Of a stretch of 15,597 nucleotides of DNA, positions 1-6,711 are shown piece after piece. Made by a program: the position numbers and the translations under genes. Origin of the DNA: Rhodoferax sp. (GTDB taxonomy: Bacteria; Pseudomonadota; Gammaproteobacteria; Burkholderiales; Burkholderiaceae_C); NCBI GenBank assembly GCA_016463455.1, contig JAEMRG010000003.1, positions 9,291 through 24,887 of the forward strand. The letters are read 5' to 3'. The notes beneath the pieces were generated by a model, which did not search any database, was not told the origin of the DNA, and worked only from the letters and a program-made list of their open reading frames with translations. Each line of letters begins with the position of its first letter. The first letter of the stretch is position 1.

Positions 1-3
1 GTT

Positions 4-1476
4 TTATGACGGCTTTTCCTGCAGCAGTGTCGCGATGTCGTCGCTGCTGAGGTGGTGGATATTGAGCCCCTGGTGCTGCGCCACCAGGCTGGCAAACCAG
101 TGGGTATCAAAGCGCAGATAGAGTGCGGTGCTCCAGGGCAGGCTGCTTTGGCCGCTCAGGGTGGCCCAGTTCAGGCGATCGGCATACGGGGCCAACAGGT
201 CCTCCGTCCAGGGAATATGCGTATTGGCGCTCAGGCGCTCCCAGTCCCAGTGGTCGGCATGGCGCGCCAGCAAATCTGCGCTCCAGGGCAGGGCGCTGCT
301 GCTGCTAGGGCCGCTCCAGTCCCAGTCGCGCGCAAACTGCGCCAGCAAGTCGCTGTCCCAGGGCAGGCCGAGGTTCCAGCTCAGGCGGTCCCAGTCCCAC
401 TGGTTTTGCAAGGCCTCAAGCAGCGGCGCACTCCAGGGCAGGGCGGGGTTTTCGCTCAAGGCGTCCCAGTCCCAGGCTTGCAGCGGCGAAGGCGGCGCTG
501 TTATCTCTGGCGCTTGCAGCCAGCTTGGGTCGCTCCACTGCGGTAGCAGCGCGGACCAGGGCAGCGAAGGGTTGCGGCAAAGGGCGGCGCCATCCCAGCG
601 CGCGGACCAGGCGCGCAATAGCTCCACCGTCCAGGGTACATGCGGGTTGGCGCTTAATGCGCACCAGTCCCACAGTTCGGCATGGCGCGCGATCAACGCT
701 GGGCTCCAGGGCAATTGCGCTTGGCTGCTTAAGGCCTCCCAATCCCAATGCGCGGCATAGCGCGTGATCAGTGCTTCGTTCCAGCGCAAGCTGGGGTTGG
801 CGCTCAGCCAAGTCCATTGCCAGTGCTTGGCAAAGCGCTCGACCAGCGCCGCGTCGCCGGGCAGCGAGGTATTGGCGCTCAGGCCGGTCCAATCCCAACG
901 CTCCCGGTAGCTGTCCAGCAAGCCCACGGTCCAAGGTAGGCCGGTATTCCAGCTCAGCGCGGTCCAGTCCCAGCGGTGCGCATTGGCTTCGATAAATGCG
1001 CCCGTCCAGGGCAATTGGGCGTTGCGGCTGAGCACCGCCCAGTTCCAGCGGTAGACAAATTGTTCTAGCAAGGCCTGGCTCCAGGGCAGGCCCGGGTTGG
1101 TACACAAAGACTGCCAGTTCCAGCGCTCGCTATAGCGCTCTAGCAGCGGGCCGGACCAGGGCAAGGCCGGGTTTTTGCTCAAAAGCTCCCAGTCCCAATC
1201 AGTGGCATGTGCGTCGATCAGGGCGTCTGACCATTGCAGCACGCGGCTGGCGCTAAGCATGCGCCAGTCTTTGCGTGGGCCCAGGACTTGCACCAGTGCG
1301 GCATCTAGCGGGTAATGCTGTTGCAGGCAGGCGGCCAATAGCGCAGGGCGGTCGCGAAAAAACTGCAAGGCCTGGGTTTCATGCAGCCCGGCCAGGGTGT
1401 GGGCCACCAGGTCCAGGCGCTGGCGCTCCAGCGGCGTGAGTGCGCCCGCAGCGGGTGAAATTTGGAGTTGCCCCAT
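4..1476 (-). CDS. Protein of about fifteen tandem 25-residue Trp-rich (WDW...LS.N..LPW) repeats, unknown function
   Basis: A 490-residue protein with no recognised enzymatic motif. Residues 1-68 are a non-repetitive helical-looking head. Residues 69-459 are about fifteen repeats of 25 residues with the pattern W-[DN]-W-x2-L-S-x-N-x2-L-P-W-x3-L-[LI]-x7, starting near residues 69 (degenerate), 94, 119, 144, 169, 194, 219, 244, 269, 294, 335, 360, 385, 410 and 435. A Pro-rich insert of about 16 residues (319-334) splits the array. The regular length suggests a solenoid binding surface, which is inference. No signal peptide or membrane segment is visible, so it is probably cytoplasmic. The ATG at 1476 was chosen because it lies two bases after the TGA of the upstream J-domain gene (TGAGCATG). 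Open frame continues upstream to 1701 but would overlap the real C-terminus of that gene. No Shine-Dalgarno is seen, which fits translational coupling. I do not recognise a named family. Confidence 0.85.
   Translation of the reverse strand: MGQLQISPAAGALTPLERQRLDLVAHTLAGLHETQALQFFRDRPALLAACLQQHYPLDAALVQVLGPRKDWRMLSASRVLQWSDALIDAHATDWDWELLSKNPALPWSGPLLERYSERWNWQSLCTNPGLPWSQALLEQFVYRWNWAVLSRNAQLPWTGAFIEANAHRWDWTALSWNTGLPWTVGLLDSYRERWDWTGLSANTSLPGDAALVERFAKHWQWTWLSANPSLRWNEALITRYAAHWDWEALSSQAQLPWSPALIARHAELWDWCALSANPHVPWTVELLRAWSARWDGAALCRNPSLPWSALLPQWSDPSWLQAPEITAPPSPLQAWDWDALSENPALPWSAPLLEALQNQWDWDRLSWNLGLPWDSDLLAQFARDWDWSGPSSSSALPWSADLLARHADHWDWERLSANTHIPWTEDLLAPYADRLNWATLSGQSSLPWSTALYLRFDTHWFASLVAQHQGLNIHHLSSDDIATLLQEKPS
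100..1272 (-). repeat. 75-bp-period coding repeat array (25-residue Trp repeats)
   Basis: About fifteen 75-bp units in frame. Each is visible on the plus strand as recurring CCAGTCCCA or CCAATCCCA words (complement of Trp-Asp-Trp codons) followed by CCAGGGCA words (complement of the Leu-Pro-Trp codons). The units are diverged in DNA and conserved mainly at Trp, Leu, Ser, Asn and Pro positions. This points to old duplications held by selection on the protein rather than recent slippage. The period is broken once by a 48-bp insert at about 475-522. Confidence 0.85.
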
Positions 1477-1478
1477 GC

Positions 1479-2768
1479 TCAGCCCGGGTGGATTTGCGCT
1501 TGCCCTTCGCCGATGTCTTCTTGCAGCGCTTGGCGGTAGCGCTGCACTTCGGTTTGCAGCTGTGTGGCTTGTTGGGCAAACCACAGGTCCCAGCGGCTTT
1601 GGGTCGCCAGGGTGCGCCAGGTGGCGCTTTGCAAAATCTGCAGGCGTTGCGCGCGTTGTTGCGCCAGCGTGCTTTGCAGCGCGCTCAATTCCATGGCCCA
1701 TTGCGCCGGGGGCCGGCTGGCAGCAGCAGCGTGGCCCGCCAGCTTGGCGCTGGTAGCGTCATGGCCTAGCGCCAACTGGGCTTGCAGGCTTTGCAGGCCG
1801 GGCATATCGCTGGCTTGGTAACTGCGTTGCAGGCGTTGGAACAAGGCCTGTGCATGCTGCTTGTCCTCTGGCGTGTCCACCCGGTCCGGGTGGCATTGCA
1901 TCGCCAGTTTGCGGTACAGGCGTTTGAGTTCCTGCTGCGCTTGCGGGTCTAGTTCGAGTGGCGCAACTTTGCTTTCATCGTCCGGATGGCTTTCGCGATA
2001 GCGGCTAAAGCTTTCGTCGGCCTGGCGCGCCTGTGCCTCGCGTTCGGCGCCGCCAAAGCGCGCGTGCAGCTGGGCCAGGTACTGGCGCTTGAGATCTAAA
2101 AACTCGCGCAGCAAATCGCCAATGGCCGCGTCTTGCTGCCGGTCAAAGCTTTGCATGGTGCGCTGCAATTCGTCCAGTTCGGCTTGCAGCGCAAGGCTGT
2201 GGCATTGCAGTAGCTCGCTTTGCCAGGCGGCGGTGCGCGCTTGCAGGTCGGCACTCAGAACTAAGGCCTGGCTACTGGCCGCTAAGGGCGTGTCAGGCGT
2301 AGCACCCGCAGGCGTGGTGGCGCTCTGCGGCGCCAGCGCTTGCAGGCCTTGCAAACAGCGCTGCGCCAGGCCCAAGTCGCTTTGGCGTACCACGCCGGCA
2401 AAGTCTTCGCGCGCCAGCGTACTCACATCAGCGATGCCGCCACTAAGCACCGTATGCGCATCGATAACGCAGACCGATGTTTGCAGAATCGGCGCGGTGC
2501 TGTCCAGCCATAGCAGTTCGCCCCCGGCCGCGCTCATGCGTTCCCAGGCGATGGCCGACTGGCGGTTGGCAGAGGTGTCTGGCACCAGCAGGCGCAGTGC
2601 CACGCCACGGCGGCACACTTGCAGTAGCAGTTCAAACCCATGGCGGCTGCAGCCGTGCGCCAGGGCACACACCACCTGCTGGCGCGCACCGGCCAGCAGC
2701 GTCTGCACGGCAGGCGCTGCATCGGCAAAGTAGGCCTGGTAATCAGGGTCGGTGGAGTCGTCGAGCAT
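1479..2768 (-). CDS. J-domain protein with degenerate phospholipase-D-like N-terminal domain
   Basis: A 429-residue protein. Residues about 20-145 follow the PLD-like fold pattern: a helix, RRGVALRLLVPD at 53-64, then SVCVIDAHTVLSGG at 98-111, equivalent to the strand that normally carries HxK(x)4D. The catalytic His and Lys are absent, so hydrolysis is unlikely and a binding role is inferred. Residues about 175-255 look like coiled coil. Residues about 277-335 are a J-domain with LYRKLAMQCHPDR, the essential HPD at 293-295. J-domains stimulate Hsp70 ATPases. A second HPD at 261-263 sits in a charged linker and is not in a J-domain helix context. Residues 355-420 are a Trp- and Gln-rich helix. 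It lies between the Sel1 gene (80 bp upstream) and the Trp-repeat gene (2 bp downstream). The ATG at 2768 has no clear Shine-Dalgarno but is needed to keep the first domain whole. It is probably cytoplasmic. Confidence 0.85.
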   Translation of the reverse strand: MLDDSTDPDYQAYFADAAPAVQTLLAGARQQVVCALAHGCSRHGFELLLQVCRRGVALRLLVPDTSANRQSAIAWERMSAAGGELLWLDSTAPILQTSVCVIDAHTVLSGGIADVSTLAREDFAGVVRQSDLGLAQRCLQGLQALAPQSATTPAGATPDTPLAASSQALVLSADLQARTAAWQSELLQCHSLALQAELDELQRTMQSFDRQQDAAIGDLLREFLDLKRQYLAQLHARFGGAEREAQARQADESFSRYRESHPDDESKVAPLELDPQAQQELKRLYRKLAMQCHPDRVDTPEDKQHAQALFQRLQRSYQASDMPGLQSLQAQLALGHDATSAKLAGHAAAASRPPAQWAMELSALQSTLAQQRAQRLQILQSATWRTLATQSRWDLWFAQQATQLQTEVQRYRQALQEDIGEGQAQIHPG

Positions 2769-2848
2769 GGTGGGCGGTAGGCGGGAGAGGTATCGGCTTG
2801 CGGGCTGGCCGGCGGCGCTTTGCGCTGCCTAAGCCTTGGCTGAGCCGC
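2769..2848 (-). other. Structured 80-bp spacer between Sel1 and J-domain genes
   Basis: The spacer holds a GC-rich dyad at 2811-2829: GGCGGCGC, loop TTT, GCGCTGCC. This is eight pairs with one G-T wobble on the plus strand, which becomes an A-C mismatch in the minus-strand transcript. Next to it are short overlapping dyads built from AAGCC, GGCT and AGCC at about 2829-2845. No T-tract follows, so it is not a convincing intrinsic terminator. A processing site or attenuating structure is possible but unproven. Confidence 0.3.
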
Positions 2849-4180
2849 CTAGTCAAAGCCGGCAAATTGTGCCTGTATGCATTTGCGCGCCATGTCTTGC
2901 GCCTGGGCAATTTGCACCGGCGCCATTTGCTGCGCTACAAACTCGCGCCCGCTGGCCGCTTGGGCATGGCCGCTGACCGCGCCCACGTTAAACCACATAT
3001 GGGCGCGCACAAAGTCTTGCAACACGCCCATGCCATTGGCGTACAGCCAGCCCAGCGCCGCCTGGGCGTCGGCCTGCCCCCCTTGGGCCGCTTTGCGGTA
3101 GCACTGCAAGGCGCGCTGGTAGTCGGGTGCCTGGTCTGCGCCTTCCTGGTAGAGCGCGCCCAGGTTGTACCAGGCCAGTGCGTCGCCTTGGTCGGCCGCT
3201 AGTTGCAGCCATTGCATGGCTACGGTGCGGCTGGCCAAAGTGCCTTGGCCGTTGGCAATCATCACGCCCAGGTTGTACTGGGCCTGGGCATCGCCCTGGT
3301 CGGCGGCCAGTTGGTACCAGGCCAGCGCGGCGGCATCATCTTGCGCGACGCCCTGGCCGGTGGCGTGCATCAGGCCGAGGTTGAATTGGGCGGCCGCATC
3401 GCCTTGATCGGCAGCCTTTTGGTACCAGTGCAGTGCTTTTTCGGGGCTTAGGTCGGCTCCTTGGCCGCTGCTGTACAGCACGCCCAGGTTGTACTGCGCA
3501 GCGGCGTCGCCCAGTGCGGCGGCGCGCTCATAGCAATCCAGGGCTTTGGCCCTGTCGGGCGCCACGCCCTGGCCGTTCGAATACAAAAAGCCCAGGTTGA
3601 ACAAAGCGTGCAAATGGTTTTGCGCTGCGGCCAGCTGGTACCAGTGGCAGGCCTGCGGCAGGTCTTGTGGCACACCGTGGCCGTTGGCGTACATCACGCC
3701 CATGCCGTATTGGGCGGCGGCATCGCCGGCGGCGGCGCCACTTTGGTAGCACTGCAAGGCCTGGCCGAAGTCCTGCGCCACGCCCTGGCCGTTGGCGTAC
3801 ATCACGCCCAGGCCGCGCTGGGCGCTGGTATCGCCCTGTTCGGCGGCAGCCTGGTACCACTTGAGGGCTTCTTGGTAGTCGCGCGCCGTGCCCTGGCCGT
3901 TGGCGTACATCACCGCCAGATTGGTTTGGGCATAGGGCAGGCCTTGTTCGGCGGCAGCGCGGTACCACTTGTGGGCTTGCGCAAAATCCTGGTCCACGCC
4001 CTGGCCGTGGGCGTACATCACGGCCAAATTGGATTGGGCTTGTGGGACGCCGTGTTCAGCCGCCTGGCGGTAACAGTCCAGCGCGCGCCCCAAATCCTGC
4101 TCCACCCCTTGGCCCTGGGCGTACATCAGGCCCAGATTGGTGAGGGCGGCAAGTTGCAAATCGGAAGCTAGTTCGGTCAC
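2849..4180 (-). CDS. Sel1-like (TPR-type) repeat protein, 11 repeats
   Basis: A 443-residue protein made almost wholly of Sel1-like repeats of 36 residues. The repeat signature is NLGVMYANGQGV followed by DxxxALxWYxxAAxQGDA. I count eleven repeats between about residues 9 and 406, then a non-repeat C-terminal helix of about 37 residues. Sel1 repeats form alpha-solenoids that scaffold protein-protein interactions. There is no signal peptide, unlike many secreted or periplasmic Sel1 proteins, so a cytoplasmic role is likely. The start is GTG at 4180, with an in-frame TAG 12 bases further upstream. The next candidate is Met19, which would cut into the first repeat. It is the first gene of the three-gene minus-strand cassette and is divergent from the sigma-54 activator. 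Specific partners are unknown; the adjacent J-domain protein is the obvious candidate. Confidence 0.9.
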   Translation of the reverse strand: MTELASDLQLAALTNLGLMYAQGQGVEQDLGRALDCYRQAAEHGVPQAQSNLAVMYAHGQGVDQDFAQAHKWYRAAAEQGLPYAQTNLAVMYANGQGTARDYQEALKWYQAAAEQGDTSAQRGLGVMYANGQGVAQDFGQALQCYQSGAAAGDAAAQYGMGVMYANGHGVPQDLPQACHWYQLAAAQNHLHALFNLGFLYSNGQGVAPDRAKALDCYERAAALGDAAAQYNLGVLYSSGQGADLSPEKALHWYQKAADQGDAAAQFNLGLMHATGQGVAQDDAAALAWYQLAADQGDAQAQYNLGVMIANGQGTLASRTVAMQWLQLAADQGDALAWYNLGALYQEGADQAPDYQRALQCYRKAAQGGQADAQAALGWLYANGMGVLQDFVRAHMWFNVGAVSGHAQAASGREFVAQQMAPVQIAQAQDMARKCIQAQFAGFD

Positions 4181-4200
4181 GCCTGTGGTCTAAAAGTGGG

Positions 4201-4220
4201 GCACCCGTCCGGATGGGTGC
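4201..4220. promoter_or_regulatory. 20-bp near-perfect palindrome in the divergent intergenic region
   Basis: GCACCCGTCCGGATGGGTGC is a palindrome except for one G-T pair position. It lies about 20 bp upstream of the GTG start of the Sel1 gene. In the Sel1 leader RNA it could fold as a hairpin close to the start codon, or as DNA it could be a dimeric repressor site. The sequence shows only the dyad; the function is inferred. Confidence 0.4.
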
Positions 4221-4236
4221 AGCTTGGGGCGGGGTG

Positions 4237-4276
4237 TTCATGCTGATTATGCAGTTTGCGTACCAACCAGCATGAA
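4237..4276. promoter_or_regulatory. 9-bp inverted repeat TTCATGCTG / CAGCATGAA, candidate operator
   Basis: Perfect 9-bp arms lie at 4237-4245 and 4268-4276, with a 22-bp centre. Arm centres are about 31 bp apart, near three helical turns, so two protein subunits or dimers could bind the same face of DNA. The site lies in the AT-rich divergent region between the Sel1 cassette and the sigma-54 activator, where it could influence either direction. No known operator consensus is recognised. Confidence 0.35.
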
Positions 4277-4316
4277 TGGCTTAAAAGACATACAAATTTC
4301 TGGTAATGCGTGTAAT

Positions 4317-4344
4317 TTGAGAAACAAACTATGAAAAATGTAAA
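4317..4344 (+). promoter_or_regulatory. Candidate sigma-70 promoter for the sigma-54 activator gene
   Basis: TTGAGA (4317-4322, five of six to TTGACA) is followed after 16 bp by TGTAAA (4339-4344, four of six to TATAAT). It lies in the most AT-rich part of the intergenic region, about 110 bp upstream of the chosen ATG at 4456. This is a visual match only, and a second candidate -10 lies downstream at 4381-4389. Confidence 0.3.
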
Positions 4345-4380
4345 AAAACACTGGTGTACTGTCTGAAAACTGACACTTAC

Positions 4381-4389
4381 TGGTATGAT
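4381..4389 (+). promoter_or_regulatory. Candidate extended -10 element (TGGTATGAT)
   Basis: TGG immediately before TATGAT matches the extended -10 form TGnTATAAT with one mismatch in the hexamer. No good -35 lies 17 bp upstream, which extended -10 promoters tolerate. A start near 4396 would give a leader of about 60 bases before the ATG at 4456. It would also place the longer GTG-initiated reading frame (from 4354) outside the message. Confidence 0.3.
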
Positions 4390-4455
4390 TTTGTGGTCAA
4401 GCCCCAGAAAAGGCGCACTCTTGGAGGCGCGGGGGCCCGTCCCATACAAGGTTCC

Positions 4456-5595
4456 ATGTCGCGAAAAGCTATTAATTTTATTGGTGAAAGTGATGCCATC
4501 CGGGCCATCCGGGACCTGCTGCCTGTGGTGGCGGCATCGAGTTCCACCGTGCTGATTACCGGTGAGAGCGGCACTGGCAAAGAAATTGTGGCGCGCTCGC
4601 TCCATGATTTGTCGCACCGGGCGAACGCCAATTTTGTGCCGATTAACTGCGCGGCCATTCCCAAAGATTTGATCGAGAGCGAGCTTTTCGGCCACCGCAA
4701 AGGCGCATTTACCGGCGCCGTGACCGACCGGGTGGGGCGCTTTGAGCTGGCGCACAACGGCTCCATTTTCCTGGATGAAATCGGCGATTTACCGCTGGAA
4801 TTGCAAGTCAAATTGCTGCGCGTTCTGCAAGAGCGCGTCATCGACCCGGTGGGCGGCACCAAGCCGGTACCCATCGATGTGCGTGTGATCGCCGCTACCC
4901 ACCGGGACTTGGAAGCGGAAATCGCCGCCGGGCGCTTTCGGGAAGACTTGTATTACCGGCTCAATGTGCTGCCGCTCAATACGCCGCCTTTGCGGGAGCG
5001 CGCCACTGACGTGCCCTTGTTGTTGCAATTTTTTGCCAAGCACCACGCGGGCGCCAGTGAAAAGCCGATCACCTTTGCGCCGGACTTCACCTACGCGATG
5101 CAGGCCTACGGATGGCCGGGCAATGTGCGGGAATTGTCCAATTTGATCGATCGCTTTAGCACCTTGTTTGCCGGCCAGTGCTTGGAGCTGAAAGATTTCT
5201 CTAAAAGCCTGTTGCCCAAGGGCATGCTGGCCTACAAAGCGCTGGCCGATTCAGGGGATTTGCCGCAGATGGAGATGGCGCTGGCCGCAGGCGCTTTTCC
5301 CGATGGGCCGACTTCCGGAGGTTTGTTCGACGAATTGTCCGACGAGGACGACGACCTGGATGAGGCCGAGCCCAATCAGGTTGAGCAAATGACTTTTATG
5401 TCGCAGGCCTTGCCGGTGTTGCCACCCGAAGGCTTGTCCTTGAAACACCGGTTGGCCGAAATTGAGCGCGACCTGATTGCCCAGGCGCTCAGCCGCACCA
5501 ACGGCAATGTTTCGCAGACGGCGCGCATCCTGAACGTGCAGCGCACCACGTTGATCGAAAAAATCCAAAAATTCGGCCTGCGCGAAGGCAGCTAA
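4456..5595 (+). CDS. Sigma-54-dependent transcriptional activator, FleQ-like, lacking an N-terminal receiver domain
   Basis: A 379-residue enhancer-binding activator. It has Walker A GESGTGKE at 36-43, the sigma-54-contacting GAFTGA at 83-88, Walker B IFLDE at 104-108, arginine-finger region REDLYYRLNV at 162-171 and sensor II GWPGNVREL at 219-227. An acidic linker (SDEDDDLDEAE, 295-305) follows, then a Fis-type helix-turn-helix at about 349-373 ending RTTLIEKIQKFG, very like the FleQ/FlrA C-terminus. It opens RNA polymerase-sigma-54 promoters by ATP hydrolysis. The AAA+ domain starts almost at residue 1, so the FleQ/receiver N-domain is absent. The FleQ LFRS motif before Walker A, which is involved in c-di-GMP binding, is not visible. 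ATG 4456 is preferred over GTG 4354, whose extra 34 residues look non-homologous. It is convergent with the flagellar operon (31-bp gap), so a role as flagellar master activator is likely but inferred. Confidence 0.9.
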   Translation: MSRKAINFIGESDAIRAIRDLLPVVAASSSTVLITGESGTGKEIVARSLHDLSHRANANFVPINCAAIPKDLIESELFGHRKGAFTGAVTDRVGRFELAHNGSIFLDEIGDLPLELQVKLLRVLQERVIDPVGGTKPVPIDVRVIAATHRDLEAEIAAGRFREDLYYRLNVLPLNTPPLRERATDVPLLLQFFAKHHAGASEKPITFAPDFTYAMQAYGWPGNVRELSNLIDRFSTLFAGQCLELKDFSKSLLPKGMLAYKALADSGDLPQMEMALAAGAFPDGPTSGGLFDELSDEDDDLDEAEPNQVEQMTFMSQALPVLPPEGLSLKHRLAEIERDLIAQALSRTNGNVSQTARILNVQRTTLIEKIQKFGLREGS

Positions 5596-5626
5596 AGCGC
5601 TGACGCCATCCGCGCGCGCTTGAAGC

Positions 5627-6676
5627 TTATTGGCTTTCAGGTGTCTTGCCGGTGTTTTGGATGCGCGGGTATTGCACCACTTTTTCCACCGGTTTTTCGG
5701 GCGTTTTGGGCGCAGCGGATGGAGAAGTTGGGCTAGGCGCTGAGGGCTTTACGCTGGCTTCTGCGGCTTTGAGCTGGCGTACCAAGGCTTCTGCTTCTTT
5801 GCGCACCGCAGCCGGGTCGGGCCGGGCCGGTGCGGGGGTACCCACCGCGCGCACCTGGCTGCTCAAATTGCTGATAGCAGTGGCCTGGGCCTGCAGTTTG
5901 CCGTCCAAGTCTTTGATGAGCTTGGCCACGTCGGGCGCTTTATCTTTGTCTTTGTCTTGGGCGACGGGTTTGGAAATCGTATCGACAGCGCCTTGCACGC
6001 CGCGCATCACTTCGTCTAGGCGCAGCTCGATTTTGGTTTGGGCGCTGATGATGGCCTCTTGCTTGCTGGCGACTTCGCTCAGGGCTTCGCCGTGGCCGGC
6101 AAATTGCTCCAGCGATTCGTCCATGGCGATGACGCGCTTACCGACTGCGATCAGCATGGCGTCGGCTTGCGTCACCCGCTGCTGCAGCCGAAAGGACATA
6201 AAGGCAAACACGGTCATGGCCAGCACCATCAGCAGGCCAAATACGGCCAGCACAATGATGAGGAACATCTTTTGCCCGGCGTAGCTTGCGATCAACTGGG
6301 TGGAGGCGCCATGCATATTGCCTGCCGCTTTGGCAGCCATGCCTGCGGCCCGATTAGCCAGCTCGGCAGAGTCCAACATGGTGGACTTCATCTCCGCCAT
6401 TTCCGCGTCCTGGCTGTCTTGTGCGGATTTGGACTGCGCGTGGTGGTCTTGGTGATCGTAGTGGCCCTCATCGTGGGCTCCGCTGTGCAAGGCGCCGCCT
6501 TCGTTGCCGTGTTCGCTGGCCGGATGTGCGGCCTCAGTGGCAGCTTCCTCGTGCAGCACGGGTTCGCTGGCCTCATCATGCGAGGGGGTCTCAGCCGGGG
6601 CGGCTGGTGCGATACCGCTAATGGCCTCAATCGCGGAGGCTTCGTCGGGTGTGAGTGCGGTGGGCTTGTCGGACAT
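5627..6676 (-). CDS. Single-pass membrane protein with His-rich N-terminus and periplasmic coiled coil, unknown function
   Basis: A 349-residue protein with no family I recognise. Residues 1-100 are acidic and disordered, with a His cluster (eight His between 51 and 79, including HYDHQDHH). A single membrane helix lies at about 137-161. Residues about 163-275 are helical and coiled-coil-like, interrupted near 240-246 by DKDKDK. The tail from about 280 is Ala/Pro-rich. With a short basic stretch after the helix, topology is uncertain; N-in/C-out is my guess. The ATG at 6676 is supported by an AGAGGT Shine-Dalgarno eight bases upstream (complement of 6685-6690). It is the last gene of the flagellar transcript, 35 bp after the preceding small gene and convergent with the sigma-54 activator. 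A structural or tethering role at the flagellar base is possible. The His cluster could bind metal, but no known site pattern is seen. Confidence 0.75.
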   Translation of the reverse strand: MSDKPTALTPDEASAIEAISGIAPAAPAETPSHDEASEPVLHEEAATEAAHPASEHGNEGGALHSGAHDEGHYDHQDHHAQSKSAQDSQDAEMAEMKSTMLDSAELANRAAGMAAKAAGNMHGASTQLIASYAGQKMFLIIVLAVFGLLMVLAMTVFAFMSFRLQQRVTQADAMLIAVGKRVIAMDESLEQFAGHGEALSEVASKQEAIISAQTKIELRLDEVMRGVQGAVDTISKPVAQDKDKDKAPDVAKLIKDLDGKLQAQATAISNLSSQVRAVGTPAPARPDPAAVRKEAEALVRQLKAAEASVKPSAPSPTSPSAAPKTPEKPVEKVVQYPRIQNTGKTPESQ

Positions 6677-6711
6677 AGTTGCTTACCTCTGGGTGGCGCG
6701 CGGGCTGGGGT

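Noticed and set aside
416..1105. Second minus-strand frame inside the Trp-repeat gene (229 codons)
   Set aside because: A frame-shifted reading of the 75-bp repeats; repeat arrays keep all frames open. The Trp frame has the coupled start.
1477..1701. N-terminal extension of the Trp-repeat protein by 75 residues
   Set aside because: It overlaps the helical C-terminus of the J-domain protein and lacks a ribosome site; the ATG two bases after the TGA is the better start.
1950..2010. Second HPD in the J-domain protein (residues 261-263) as an additional J-domain
   Set aside because: It lies in a charged linker without the flanking helices; the HPD at 293-295 has the full context.
3461..4171. 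Plus-strand repetitive frame opposite the Sel1 gene
   Set aside because: Its VGVHHAQ-type repeats are the complement of the 108-bp Sel1 repeat unit and not an independent gene.
4331..4366. 11-codon leader peptide (MKNVKKHWCTV) before the activator
   Set aside because: No ribosome site and no attenuator structure; such a short frame in AT-rich DNA is expected by chance.
4181..4455. Sigma-54 -24/-12 promoter before the activator
   Set aside because: No GG-N10-GC pair with matching flanks was found on reading this region.
4177..4755. Minus-strand frame upstream of the Sel1 gene (192 codons)
   Set aside because: It overlaps the AAA+ core of the activator on the opposite strand and shows no coherent protein pattern.
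5594..5621. Possible bidirectional terminator between the activator and the flagellar operon (AAGCGC...GCGCTT)
   Set aside because: Only six stem pairs, a 15-base loop and no T-tract in either direction.
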